From the NCBI GenBank assembly GCA_947561395.2, contig OX387187.1, forward strand, positions 41,459,829 to 41,523,828: a DNA stretch of 64,000 bases. The letters run 5' to 3'. The position numbers and the translations under genes are program-made. Below the pieces are notes generated by a model. That model saw nothing but the letters and a program-made list of their open reading frames with translations. It did not search any database and was not told the DNA's origin. Within the stretch, counting starts at the first letter, position 1; every line of letters starts with the position of its first letter. The DNA comes from Buxus sempervirens. Taxonomy: Eukaryota; Streptophyta; Magnoliopsida; Buxales; Buxaceae. Shown piece after piece: positions 1-10,198 of this stretch.

Positions 1-1845
1 TGGAGGCACAGCAGAGTAGGTTGGGTCAAGGTGGAGTTGGTGTAAGTTAAGGGTGGGTGGTTCTAGTAGGAAGTCCACGGGTTCATTGAATGGGTTCATC
101 ATGTCGAAGATGTTTAGTGGGGGTGAGTTTGGGACAGGTGGAGAATAGAAAGGCTCTGGTTCGGGAAAGTTGAAATGCACCAGAGGGAACCCCAAGAAGG
201 TTTCTTCGTCATCATCTCTGTTGACGATGCACACTTGCTGTTTTGCTATCTCTTCTTGGAGGTATATCCTGACAATTTGCCCCGGTCGTCCAATCAACAA
301 AGAGGGGTCAAACTGTACTTCATTGCCCTGGTCACTGATGACCTGATGTACTGTTCCGCTGCCAGAAGCCTTGTTATGGTCGGGAAGGGGGTTGGTGGTT
401 GTACCAGTAGGAGGAGTAGGTGCTGCTGGTGCTGGGGGATCTACAGAGATCTTCTTACTGTCTATCAGATCCTGTATGTCATGCCTCAAGTCCCAGCATC
501 GATTTCTTGAATGCCCGGGAGCTCCAGAATGATATTCGCATCTTTCTGCTGTATTATAACTTCGTGAGTTAATCATTCTGGGGTTAGGAGGCTTGATTTG
601 AAGGTACCCCTTCTTCAGCAGTGTAGCCAATAGTTCTGCAAGTGCATAAGGCAGTGGGGTAAATACCCTCTTCATTCTTGCCTCTGCCTCTTCTCTGGTT
701 CTTCTCAAAGGCTGCCCCTGGCCTTCAGGCCTCTGAGAAATGTGGTAAGGCTGCGTTGGCTGTACATAATTAACAGCTTGAGTTTCCTGCCTCCTAGGCT
801 CTTGCCCCTGATTTCTGTTACTCTGTCCTGCTGCAGCCCTTCTCTGTGTAGGGCCCTGGCCACTGCCATCTATCTTACCAGCCCTTACAGCATCTTCAAT
901 TCTATCTGCTGTCAGAATCAAGTCATTGAAGTTAGAAGTACTCTGCCCCAGTAGCAAGGAAAAGAATGGCTGTCCAAGTGATGCAATGAACAAGGAGGTC
1001 ATCTCCTGTTCAAGTAGTGGGGGTTGGACTAGGGTTGCCAATTCTTTCCACCTCTTGGCATATTCTCTAACCGACTCCTGATTCTTTTTTGTCAGTCTCT
1101 GCAGCTCTGCCCTGGTTTGTACAATCTGGCTGTTCAAACGGTACTGCTGAATGAATGCTGCGGCCAAATCATTCCAAGTCTTGATCTTGGTTTTGTCCAG
1201 ACTCAAAAACCAAGTGTATGCCGCCCCTGTCAGCGACCTCTGAAAGAACTGTATCATAATTTTTTCATCTTTGGCATATTGACACATATCCCCAGAGTAT
1301 GACCTTAGGTGGTTTAACGGGCACCCGGTGCCATCGAATTGATGCAAGTCAGGGCATTTGAATTTTGGTGGAAGTTGAACATCGGAAAAGAAGCAGAGGC
1401 TGTCTAAAGTAGCCTCCATGGGGACCGCACTGGGTCGTAGGCTTTTCAGCTCTTCACGCAAAGCATCTACCTCTGACTTAGTGGCTGCCATCTTTTCATC
1501 AAACTGGGCCTGCTGTGTTCTATACCAATCTTCCTCTTCTTGCCCCAGTTGGGCAGGCGCAATAATCTGTGGAAGAGGGACGGCTTGAGGAGGTGGAGGT
1601 GGTACCAACGGAGCTGGGTACGCAGGGTATGGTGGTGGAGCATCCGCCTGTGGTGGAGCAATCGGTTGCTGCAAGGTCACTGGTACTGCTGGGGGAGCCA
1701 TTCTGAGTTCTATTAGTTCTGCCATTAGTTCCTGAATGATGGTACCCATGCTATCAATCCTCTGTTGTAGATCAGTCACTGTCTGTGCCTGGCTGGACTC
1801 TGCTTGGTCCTGTCCTGGCGAGGTCTGTTCCCTTGACTGTTCCAT
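1..1845 (-). CDS. gag: Retrotransposon gag polyprotein (partial, 615 codons, open at window edge)
   Basis: The frame is open from an ATG at 1845 to base 1 with no stop, so the C-terminus and any fused pol are outside the window. The first ~60 residues are Gln/Glu-rich, followed by a proline-rich stretch and a short helical segment near residues 110-140. Around residues 190-285 is a typical Retrotrans_gag core (a W-F-L-S-L segment near residue 210, then QQYR, and a REYAKRWKELA segment). A zinc-knuckle-like Cys/His cluster (C-x2-H ... H-x4-C) is near residues 434-450 and is followed by an acidic, proline-rich tail. The product is the structural capsid protein that packages element RNA in the cytoplasm. 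Family assignment is firm; the exact start could be one of the downstream Met codons. Confidence 0.85.
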   Translation of the reverse strand, partial: MEQSREQTSPGQDQAESSQAQTVTDLQQRIDSMGTIIQELMAELIELRMAPPAVPVTLQQPIAPPQADAPPPYPAYPAPLVPPPPPQAVPLPQIIAPAQLGQEEEDWYRTQQAQFDEKMAATKSEVDALREELKSLRPSAVPMEATLDSLCFFSDVQLPPKFKCPDLHQFDGTGCPLNHLRSYSGDMCQYAKDEKIMIQFFQRSLTGAAYTWFLSLDKTKIKTWNDLAAAFIQQYRLNSQIVQTRAELQRLTKKNQESVREYAKRWKELATLVQPPLLEQEMTSLFIASLGQPFFSLLLGQSTSNFNDLILTADRIEDAVRAGKIDGSGQGPTQRRAAAGQSNRNQGQEPRRQETQAVNYVQPTQPYHISQRPEGQGQPLRRTREEAEARMKRVFTPLPYALAELLATLLKKGYLQIKPPNPRMINSRSYNTAERCEYHSGAPGHSRNRCWDLRHDIQDLIDSKKISVDPPAPAAPTPPTGTTTNPLPDHNKASGSGTVHQVISDQGNEVQFDPSLLIGRPGQIVRIYLQEEIAKQQVCIVNRDDDEETFLGFPLVHFNFPEPEPFYSPPVPNSPPLNIFDMMNPFNEPVDFLLEPPTLNLHQLHLDPTYSAVPP

Positions 1846-1977
1846 TTCAAGTCTTTTCCTGGATCTTAACAGGTATGGGCTTCGGAAAGCAATTTTGGTA
1901 CCTGCTTGAAACAACCATTAATTAGTGCAATTTTTACATGGTTTATGTAGTCAAATTATCAATTTAAATGATTACAG

Positions 1978-2256
1978 ATCTATTTTAACTATCTTAAGAT
2001 AGTTGGGAAAGAGAACCCAAATGAATTTAAGGATTGATTTATTTGAGTTATTTTGAGAATGATCGGGAATCTAGAACTTGATCTGTTTTAACCAACTGGT
2101 TGGGAGAGAGAACCCGGTTTGGACTGGGCTATTTTAGCCAAACAGCTGGGGGAGAGAACCCTAAGCTGATCTGTTTTAACCAAATGGTTGGGAAAGAGAA
2201 CCCGGTTTAGACTGGTCTGTTTTAGCCAAACGGCTGGGGAAGAGAACCCGGTTTAA
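1978..2256. repeat. ~45-bp tandem repeats in ORF1-gag spacer
   Basis: Five degenerate copies of a unit of about 45 bp, each containing GGGRRAGAGAACCC after a TTTTAACCAA or TTTTAGCCAA stretch, begin near 1978, 2082, 2127, 2170 and 2216. They lie between gag and ORF1 of the left-hand element. Confidence 0.8.
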
Positions 2257-2433
2257 AAGGTTGGTTTGAGCTCAGTATCACGAGGTTGGACTATGTTAAG
2301 TCTTCGCAGGGGATGAGCTAAACAGCAACATCCAGGTGTACCTTAACCAATTTTCAGTTTAATCTCTGATGGTTTTAGCACCTGACTTTGGCTAGTAGTT
2401 CCCGGGCTAGTCATTGGTTTAATCATCATTGAC

Positions 2434-2800
2434 TTTGACGCCTCACAACGGGGAAGGCTATGCCAGGACGATCTTTCACCAATTTTCTGGTTTAAACACC
2501 AGTGGCTTCAGTGCCCTAAGAGTTCGGCTAGGGATACCCGAGCGTACCTTAGTCGTTAGCTTAGTTGCTTGACCTTGGTGCCACACAACGGGGTATGCTA
2601 TGCCAGGACGATCCTCCGCCAATTGTCTGGTTTAATTACCAGTGGCTTCAGTGCCCTAAGAGTTCGGCTAGGGATACCCGAGCGTACCTTAGTCGTTAGC
2701 TTAGTTGCTTGACCTTGGTGCCCCACAACGGGGTATGCTATGCCAGGACGATCCTCTGCCAATTGTCTGGTTTAATTACCAGTGGCTTCAGTGCCCCATA
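2434..2800. repeat. 140-bp tandem repeat, about 2.6 copies
   Basis: The motif CACAACGGGGTATGCTATGC and the rest of its unit recur at about 2440, 2581 and 2721, a period of 140 bp. The second and third copies are almost identical, so the array expanded recently. It is non-coding on both strands and lies in the ORF1-gag spacer. Confidence 0.85.
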
Positions 2801-2849
2801 GGCTGACCGTGTGATCTTTTAAATCAGACGGGTGTGATCTGAGCTCAAG

Positions 2850-3245
2850 GGATAGGGTGTTCTTTATTCAGAACCCTGGGGTTTTAAGACTTAAACTTGA
2901 AACTTGAAAGTTTGAGAGTTGGTAAGGATGGGGTGTTCTTTACTCAGAACCCCTGGATTTTAAAGATTCTTTTGGCAAGTTCTTTATTCAGATTGCCTGA
3001 AAGTTTTAGAGTTGATGGTAAACATGGGGTGTTCTTTATTTAGAACCCTTTAGTTTAAAGATTTAAAAGAATTTGGCGAGTTCTTTACTCAGATCGCCTG
3101 AAAATTTTGAATTAAGTGTTCATTATTCAGAACCCTTTGCTTTTAAAGATTTAAACAATTTGGCGAGTTCTTTACTCAGATTGCCTCAAAATTTTGAATT
3201 GGGTGTTCTTAATTTGGCGAGTTCTTTATTCAGATCGCCTGAAAG
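2850..3245. repeat. Short interspersed tandem repeats (GTTCTTTAYTCAGA motif)
   Basis: At least seven copies of GTTCTTTATTCAGA or a one-base variant, alternating between AACCC and TTGCCTGAAA continuations, fill this part of the spacer. Small open frames here are by-products of the repeats. Confidence 0.75.
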
Positions 3246-3394
3246 GATTTGGGGCCAGATTGCTTGGAAAAGGAATTGGGGGGATGTCTTAATCGACTTT
3301 ATTGAATTTATCACCAAATTCTTCATGGAAAAAGAAGTACAATGCCAAAATTCAGAACAAGCAATTACATGATTAAACAAAACAAACCCAGAGT

Positions 3395-4876
3395 CTAGCT
3401 AGGTTGGTCATCATCAAAATGAGAGGACATGTCTCGCCTTTTCAAGGCGCGCAGAAGTTTATTCCGCAGACGTCGGTCCTCTTTTGCGCGTTTGCGCATG
3501 GTGTCAAGCTGCTGTTGAAGGGCCTCATTGGCCTGCTTGTTTTTATGCTCGGAATCCACGTATGCACGGTGGATCCGAGAATGAGATTCCCGCAGTTCGG
3601 CCACCCTATCCCTGTATGTGTCAGGGGGCGGAACTGGGATATCGTCAGAGGTGACGATATGGAGAGGAGGTGGGCTGTCTAGGCCAGTTTCCCGAGCAAT
3701 CCATTGTTCGTAATTACGAACATCGGATGCAGTGAAAATGTCCTCTTGGAGTATGTGCACGTGTTGCCATTCCTTCATCAATTTTTTCTTCAATTCCCAT
3801 GTAAGTGGGCCAGTTAATCCTTCCGCCTCATCCTTGATCGGTATTCCCTGAGACTTCCCAAACTGTCTCAGAATTCGAACCGGATAGTATGGCATGGCAT
3901 GAGTCAAGCCTATCAAGGCTAGGCAATGTCTTTTCCTGAAAGCTATGACGGGAGTATATGTTTGGTCAAATGTGCCTCCCCATCTTATATGAGTTTCTCC
4001 TTTCAACTGGAGAAAGTGGTCAAACCAATCCTCTCTGGAGGGTAAGTCTGGTCTAATCTCTCTTCGGGCCATCAGGGTGACATTGTCACGGACGTACCCA
4101 TAACGTGGGCTGATAGGTTCAGCAACCATCAGGTGATCTTGAAGCCAGATGTGTAGGAGAGGAGCGCATCCTTGAAACCTCCTAGTTCCATTCTTGGTCA
4201 TGGTCAAGGCATGATATAGCTGAGCAAGGATTAATGGTGCAATCCGGAATTTCATTTGGAGTTGGTCCACAATTTCCATGAGGGCCAAATTAATGGTGTC
4301 TCCCCCAGTAGGAAAGAAAAGTTGTGACAGAACCACGAGGGTGAAGGTGTCCCACCAAACACGGGGTCTTTCCTGCTTTTTGTCCCTTATCTTTTCAGCA
4401 AGGAGGGTTTTAGAGACCCGCGTGAATGCTTGGTCACCTCCCAAAGTCTGGAATTCTCCTCTTGGTAGGCCGAAGAAAGTACAAGCTTCATTCTTGTAGC
4501 TATCTTTGAGACTTGGCCTAGCTGGTTCTCCATGGTCACGAAATCGGAGGAATAGTTCAAATTCCTCGATTGTGGGTGTCAACTCATTAGTTCCAAACCT
4601 AAAGAGTGAAAGTTGGGGATCCCAGAAAGGTAGGGCTGCCTGAATCATGTCCCAATTAATGGGTACATTTAACAGGGACAGAGTTTGTCCCATGTGGTAT
4701 TTCTGTTCCCACTGAATTTGCTCATCTCCTTGCAATTGTCCTGTCCAAGAACGGATCCAAGGGGTATCAAAGGCACACTTCTCTATCCTAGGGAAGCGAA
4801 TTCTCTCAGTCGAGGATGAAGATGCCATGCCGACTATCCGATTGAAATTCCAAGTCAATTTAGGGTTTTCCACCAA
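3395..4876 (-). CDS. ORF1 upstream of gag in Tat/Ogre-type element (493 aa, function unknown)
   Basis: An intact 493-residue frame lies between the primer site and gag, in sense orientation, where Ogre-like elements carry an extra ORF of unknown function. The protein has no recognisable catalytic motif. The N-terminal two thirds are globular with many Trp and Phe, including a stretch around residues 88-112 (F-R-F-G-x-N-E-L-T-P-T) that recalls the beta-strand-plus-helix signature of plant mobile domain proteins. It resembles plant proteins annotated with DUF7745, recalled rather than searched. The C-terminus from about residue 425 is charged and likely coiled coil, ending in a basic segment and an acidic tip. 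The first ATG gives 493 residues; a second Met at residue 17, followed by a Ser run, is an equally good start. Confidence 0.75.
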   Translation of the reverse strand: MVENPKLTWNFNRIVGMASSSSTERIRFPRIEKCAFDTPWIRSWTGQLQGDEQIQWEQKYHMGQTLSLLNVPINWDMIQAALPFWDPQLSLFRFGTNELTPTIEEFELFLRFRDHGEPARPSLKDSYKNEACTFFGLPRGEFQTLGGDQAFTRVSKTLLAEKIRDKKQERPRVWWDTFTLVVLSQLFFPTGGDTINLALMEIVDQLQMKFRIAPLILAQLYHALTMTKNGTRRFQGCAPLLHIWLQDHLMVAEPISPRYGYVRDNVTLMARREIRPDLPSREDWFDHFLQLKGETHIRWGGTFDQTYTPVIAFRKRHCLALIGLTHAMPYYPVRILRQFGKSQGIPIKDEAEGLTGPLTWELKKKLMKEWQHVHILQEDIFTASDVRNYEQWIARETGLDSPPPLHIVTSDDIPVPPPDTYRDRVAELRESHSRIHRAYVDSEHKNKQANEALQQQLDTMRKRAKEDRRLRNKLLRALKRRDMSSHFDDDQPS

Positions 4877-6112
4877 AAACTCTAAATTAGTCTAAGGCAT
4901 GCAACAGGATATGCAAAAATTAAATCAGTGCCTAAGCAGTCCATGCAATTATCAATCACAGAAATCAAATCCAATCACTCAAGTTATGGGTTTTAAGGGT
5001 TATGTCCTTTAAATGTTCAGGTCTTAGCCAGCCTTTTCTTTCATCTGCTCTTTCATCTGCTCCCCTAGTGTCGGACCAAAAACAATATTTACAACTTGCC
5101 TTCGAGGGCGAAATTTACAAAAATAAATCTGAAAAGAGAATCACCTTTAGGGTTGTTGAGAACCCAAAAGGAGGGTACAAATTTGCCATTCGGCAGGTGG
5201 GCTGAAATCCTATCCCTAGGGTTTTTCTGCCTCTGTTCTGACCCATTTCTGTCTGATCTGGCCGGCTTTCGACTGAACCAAGACCGACTTGAATGCACGG
5301 ATTAAATCGAGTTAATTTCCTCAAATTAGGGTTAAGACCAACACAGGTGGGGGTTAATGCCCCAGATTAATTTTACCCCTATTTGTTCATTCATGTCCAT
5401 GCTCACATCAGGGTTTATCAGAAGTAATAGGTGGGGAAGGATACCCAGCCCAAGGCACCTGCCTTCAAGGGTCTGAGCCAAGTACTAGACCCTTCGCATA
5501 CCATGGCAAGAAACCAATGGCGCTTGAAGAATCCAGAAACCTGGGGAGATGGGTTTACCCTGCTTTCCCTGGCAAGCCACGGGAGCGTAGAGCTAATACC
5601 ATCCCAAAAGTAAGTTTCTCGATTGAAGAAGGGTGGCTGCTAGAGAGATCTAGGTTTTGGTTAAGAAGAGCATTCAGATATTCAGACAGCATTCAGTTCG
5701 GATCATCCATGCAGACTCCCTCGTGCATGTCACCCCATGCAGTTAAAAATTCATTCACGGTGTAGTGAGGTGCTTGTGTGTGCAGTGGAGTCAAGTGCTG
5801 TGTCTATTCGGGTGATTCTCGGATAAGGGCCAACAAAGGGTTCCGTAATGTCACATTTATAGTAAAAGTGTAGAACAGCATGTAATACAAGATCTGGGTG
5901 GATCCCCAGGTAAGTGGGCGGGTCACATTGGTCCCTGTTAAAAACCACTTGCCTTAGGCGATTATCATGTCCGTTTGACAGGATCCCCCAATATCATGTA
6001 ATTACATGAGTTCCATACTTTACTAAAGTTGGACAAAAAGTACTTTCTAATTTAGCCTATATCCTCCTAAGTTGACTCATTTGATAACCAGGGTCCGACT
6101 GGGTTGAGGGTT
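4877..6112 (-). other. Leader between primer site and ORF1
   Basis: About 1.2 kb of element leader without a convincing gene on either strand. Several 60-80 codon frames overlap one another near 5000-5330 in both directions and show no protein-like character. Confidence 0.6.
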
Positions 6113-6129
6113 CCCCAGTGGAGTCGCCA
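6113..6129 (-). other. Primer binding site, tRNA-Arg
   Basis: On the minus strand the 17 bases are TGGCGACTCCACTGGGG, starting three bases after the LTR end. The known 3' end of plant tRNA-Arg(ACG) plus CCA predicts TGGCGACTCCGCTGGGG, a one-base difference. This is the primer type reported for Ogre elements. Confidence 0.8.
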
Positions 6130-7746
6130 AGCTGTGCGCACCTAAACCAGGCCTAGATCACACACCGGGCGCACCTTTGGCGCGTGCCTCGGGACATTCG
6201 GAGTCGCCACTGCCTGAGAGTGCAGGCAGACACGGTTTTGCCCTAACCGGGTCTAAGTCTGGTCTGCGGCTTTTCAGAGTTCTAGCTAAGTCCTCGGTTA
6301 CGATCCGGGGAAGTCCTAAAGACACCCTGGTCCGCCCTGTCGGTTTGACAGGTCCCTCGGGTCTCCCTGGTTTTTGAGTCAATTTCACCCTTCCTAGACC
6401 AGCATGCTGCTTATTGGGTCTGGCGGGGCCCGCTGGAGGTGTGGGTCCCTTTTTAGTTGATTTTATCTTTTTTATTTCTTTAAGTGAAATGGGTCGGACC
6501 CGGGTCCCGTTGGAAGACCCGTGGGTTGCCATGGTTGGGCCTTGGGCCCAGTTGGGTTATTGGGTAACCCATTTAGTTATTTTATTAAGTTTTATTTATT
6601 TACAATTTTAGTCTGGGCTTAATGGGCTTGGAATGGGCCCATTAGCCAAGGGTCAAGGGGCCTGGGCCTATTTATTGAAAACAGGCCTGGTATGGGCCAG
6701 TCAAAAGTGGGCCCCACACGTGGGCCAAATGGGTCTTAATGGGCCTGTCTAGGCCCAAAGTCCAAAAATGGGCTTAAGATAGCCCAAATGGTGTAAGGGG
6801 ATGGTTCAAGCCGGCTTAGACCGTATTAGGTCCAACCGAACCAAGAAATTACAATTTTTACATTATTTTACAATCGCCCGTATTTTTTAGACGGTCCACC
6901 CTTGCCCGTGGACCAATTCCGGTTAGGCTCGCCCGTGAAGCAACCACGGTCCCGACGGAACCATTCTGAGTTTACGGGCGCCTCCAGTTTTGCATTTTAG
7001 CCGCCGATTCTTCCTGGGATCAATTCCGTGTCCGTCTTGAGACCTCCAGTGGCTTCTGTGGATTTCTTCAACTCATCCAGATGCTTCATTTGGCTTCATT
7101 TGGCCTAAAAGGCCTTCTTCTTCTTTCTCCTTCTTCTAACAGGAATACCAGCATCTTTTGGGGTGATTCATGATCATATTTTGGAGTGGGGAAGTGGGAA
7201 GTCACAGTACACTTCTTTGACTTCAAGAAGGGTTCAATCCTTCCATGTCAAAAACTTAAAAAGAAAAGTTATTTGTTTAATTAATCAAAGCATTCCTTAG
7301 ACACTTCTTTTCTTCCCTTCTTGTAATGACCAATACTTTGGTATCATCTCCTCATGGGGCTCAAAACAGTAGTTGAGTCAGTAACATCAAGAATATTTAA
7401 AGGAAACCTTGGAAAAGGAAATGAAAATGAGAGTATTATAAAATCCAATATACTTACAATGTGATTCTTTTCTTTTTTGCTAGGTATGATTTCTCCGGTG
7501 AGTTTGGCAGCGCTTTCGCGTCCTCCCAATTTTATGAGAATGAAATGGAAAGAGGTGGAGAGGGTAGCTCATGCATGAAGGCAAAGGATGAGGAGTTTTA
7601 GGCCTATAAGGGTACCTTGGGTATTAGGATGTTTTGGGGTTGAGGGTGGCAGCAATTTGGCATGGTTTGGCCGTGGTGTGTATCAGGAGGGAGAGAGGGT
7701 GGAGGCCTGGAAGCTTGGCTTGTCCAAATGAAGGGGGGTGGCCTCT

Positions 7747-7756
7747 CTATTTATAG
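7747..7756 (-). promoter_or_regulatory. LTR TATA box
   Basis: CTATAAATAG on the minus strand, about 800 bp into the LTR. The identical ten bases occur in the solo LTR at 33853 and the right-hand 3' LTR at 58793, so they very likely mark the U3/R promoter. Confidence 0.65.
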
Positions 7757-7770
7757 GCAAAAATCCCGTG

Positions 7771-7983
7771 CCCGTATTTGAAGTACGGGCATGCCTTGCC
7801 CGTACTTTAAGTACGGGCGTGCCTTGCCCGTAATTCAAGTACGGGCGAAAAACGAATATTTGTAATTATCGCAGATTCGGCCGTACGGGACGCGTGTTCC
7901 GCCGTACAGCGACGCGTGTTTCCTTCTAGAAGCGTGCCCGTACTTTAAATACGGGCATGCCTTGCCCGTAATGCAAATACGGT
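7771..7983. promoter_or_regulatory. Array of 19-bp palindromes upstream of the LTR TATA box
   Basis: CCCGTACTTTAAGTACGGG at 7799-7817 is a near-perfect dyad. Variants are at 7771-7789, 7827-7845, 7937-7955 and 7965-7983. Neighbouring copies are spaced exactly 28 bp apart. In element orientation they lie 15-235 bp upstream of the TATA box. Function as protein binding sites is inferred. Confidence 0.7.
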
Positions 7984-8546
7984 CCCGCACGTTTTAAAAA
8001 TGTGTGGATTTCAAACCTTTATTCAATTTGGTTTTCTGCAGGATTTTTATCCGATTTTTCCAATTATTTTATTAGAAAACGAGATTCTCTTTATTAAAAT
8101 ATTGTTAAACACATTTATCTTATTTATTTTATTGGGTTGTTCCATTTTTGCTGCCTTTTTTGCCACATGGGCAGTTTTTCTGAAACTTCTACTGCTCATA
8201 ACTTCTTCGTCCGGTGTCCGATTTCAACAAACTTAGTGTCGTTGGAATCAGCTCGGAACCACCTATCCATTGGGATCAAGTTTGGCAGCTGAATTGGGGT
8301 TGAGCAAAAAGTCAACTTTTTGCTTTCGGGAAGTTTGACCGGGCCATATTTTTCACACCTGGACTCCGATTCCAGCAAACTCAGTTGCGTTAGAATCGTG
8401 TCGAAATGCTCTTTTCAATGATGTAAAGTTTGATGGCCAAATTATCTTGAATCAAAAAGTCAATTTTTTGACCCCCTCAAGGTTTGACTAAAAGTTTGAC
8501 TTTTCATTTTTTGCCATTTTAGGGGTGCAAAAATCAGGTGTCTACA

Positions 8547-9655
8547 AGCACCAAAGAGAACTTGGGTAAACATAAAGCAAAACAAAGTAGTTTCTAAGGG
8601 AAACCAGTAATTTATGAATTCACCAAATAGAATAGAGAACTTGGCAACCTAGAGAACTTGGCAAAAACAAAGTAGTTTCTAAGGAAAATCATTACTCTAT
8701 GAATTCAGAAATTAAAAAATACAGGACAAGCGAATAGAAACAAAATCTCCATATGATGATTAGAGTATCTCTAGGGATCCATACCACTTGAGAAATGGAA
8801 AAATAGCTACTTAGCACAAAGACGTTAACAGATAATTCTTTTGGTGAGGCTACCTGAAGAAGAGGAGCTAACCGACCATAACAAGCAACTACGAAAATAT
8901 AAATATCTGACTCCTTATAATGTAGAATGACACAAAGAAGACGCAAGAATCCTTACCATTGCTACTACTTCGATTAACCAGATCTCACAACCTCCACTGC
9001 GTTCCAGTTGAGTTACTCTTCTTACATCGATCCGAAGATGCTTCCGCTAAGTTTGGCCTCCAAACACAATTCCCACCAACACTCTTTCAAGTTCATTGGA
9101 CTCGAAGATGATGACTGCGGATCTCTAGGGGAACAAATGATGAGAAGAACGATCAGGATCATAAATGTTGTTCCACCGATCCACGCAACCAATGCTCTTC
9201 AAGAACTTCTTCGTAACAAATGCCTTATCAGACGCCATTGATGAATGATTGGTGATAGAGATAAATGTTTGAAACCATAGCTAGCTTCATTACCCCATTG
9301 ATTATTCTGGAAACTAGAGAAACAGATTTGAAGACAGAATGAATGGATTTATTTACATTTTATGCCATCATCTAATCATCAGAATTCATTCTAGCCCTTG
9401 GAACTCATTTCAAGCCTTGAAATGAGTTCCCCAAATGAAAGCCAAACGAGGCCTAAGTTATTAGTCTAGTGGTAAACACTTTGATCCTAACAAAACCCAT
9501 ATACAAATCTCTTCCTACAGGTTTGCCCTAACGCTCCGAAGGCTAAACGCATTGGATCATCCACCGCATTCAAAGAAGGTCCCAAAAAGGACACCTATAA
9601 CATTAATTACCTAAGAAGACAGGTAAAGAACAAATTCTCTTAACTAATTTAACAA
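8547..9655. other. Gene-free flank; possible relic exon and a 15-bp hairpin
   Basis: A partial tandem duplication (AACAAAGTAGTTTCTAAGG twice) lies near 8580-8700. At 8960-9240 the minus strand has an ATG-started frame broken by stops, ending near a GT dinucleotide; it may be a relic exon, but no family is recognised. At 9400-9430 there is a perfect 15-bp inverted repeat with a one-base loop, starting GGAACTCATTTCAAG. Confidence 0.4.
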
Positions 9656-10185
9656 GGGTTTTTTGCATTAATACTCTTATATTATGCTATATTTGCATCT
9701 ATATCCTCTTATTTTTAGTATTTGTATTTATACCCCTCTATTCAACATAATTGTTGCATATGTACCCTAATGTCAAATTTCATTAACTTTTGTTGTTTAT
9801 TTTATTAAATGACTAAATTAACCTTCAATAAAATAAAAATATTTTGCATTTACCCTCCTATATTATCTTATAAATTTATTTAAGACCTTATATTATTATA
9901 TTTATTGCATATATGCTTTATGTCATTGATATTAATTTACTTGATTAATAATTTTTCATTGGAATTCCACTTAAACCCATTGTCATTTGGCTATTTAATA
10001 TTTTTCTTTATCTTATAGAGGGTTAGTTTAGTCATTTAATAAAAATAAACAACAAAACTTAATGGATTTTAATGGATACGAATGTAATGATTATACAAAA
10101 TGGAGGGATATAAGTGCAAATATTAAAAACAAGAGAATATATATGCAAATATAGTATAACTTAAGGACATGAATGCAAAAAGCCC
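9656..10185. mobile_element. MITE with long terminal inverted repeats (~530 bp)
   Basis: The left end GGGTTTTTTGCATTAATAC and the reverse complement of the right end GGGCTTTTTGCATTCATGT align, and the match continues with about 80% identity for roughly 180 bp inward on both sides. The centre is AT-rich and non-coding. Flanks ATTTAACAA (left) and ATTTAATTA (right) may be a decayed target duplication. Superfamily is uncertain. Confidence 0.7.
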
Positions 10186-10198
10186 ATTTAATTATCAA

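Larger units (their letters stand above)
1..8546 (-). mobile_element. Ty3/gypsy LTR retrotransposon, Tat/Ogre type, 5' part (continues beyond left edge)
   Basis: Read on the minus strand from 8546 the order is LTR (8546-6133), a primer site matching the 3' end of tRNA-Arg (6129-6113), a leader, an extra ORF1 (4876-3395), a spacer full of tandem repeats, and gag (1845 to the window edge). An additional ORF between the 5' LTR and gag together with a tRNA-Arg primer site is the published layout of Ogre and related Tat elements. Protease, reverse transcriptase, integrase and the 3' LTR must lie left of the window. ORF1 and the visible gag have no stops or frameshifts, so this copy may be fairly young. 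Lineage assignment below Tat is inference. Confidence 0.82.
6133..8546 (-). repeat. 5' LTR of left-hand Tat/Ogre-type element (2414 bp)
   Basis: In minus orientation the LTR begins TGTAGACACC at 8546 and ends GTGCGCACA at 6133, giving the usual TG...CA ends, directly before the primer site. It contains a CTATAAATAG TATA box (7756-7747) and an upstream array of palindromes (7983-7771). The other LTR lies outside the window, so age cannot be judged. The first bases match those of the other Tat-type LTRs at 33445 and 59180. Confidence 0.8.

Noticed and set aside
175..1302. Plus-strand frames of 60-111 codons
   Set aside because: They are shadows of the minus-strand gag frame, which is open across the whole interval.
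6158..6611. Overlapping frames of 65-124 codons on both strands in the left LTR
   Set aside because: GC-rich LTR sequence opens frames by chance; there is no protein family signature and they lie within a non-coding repeat.
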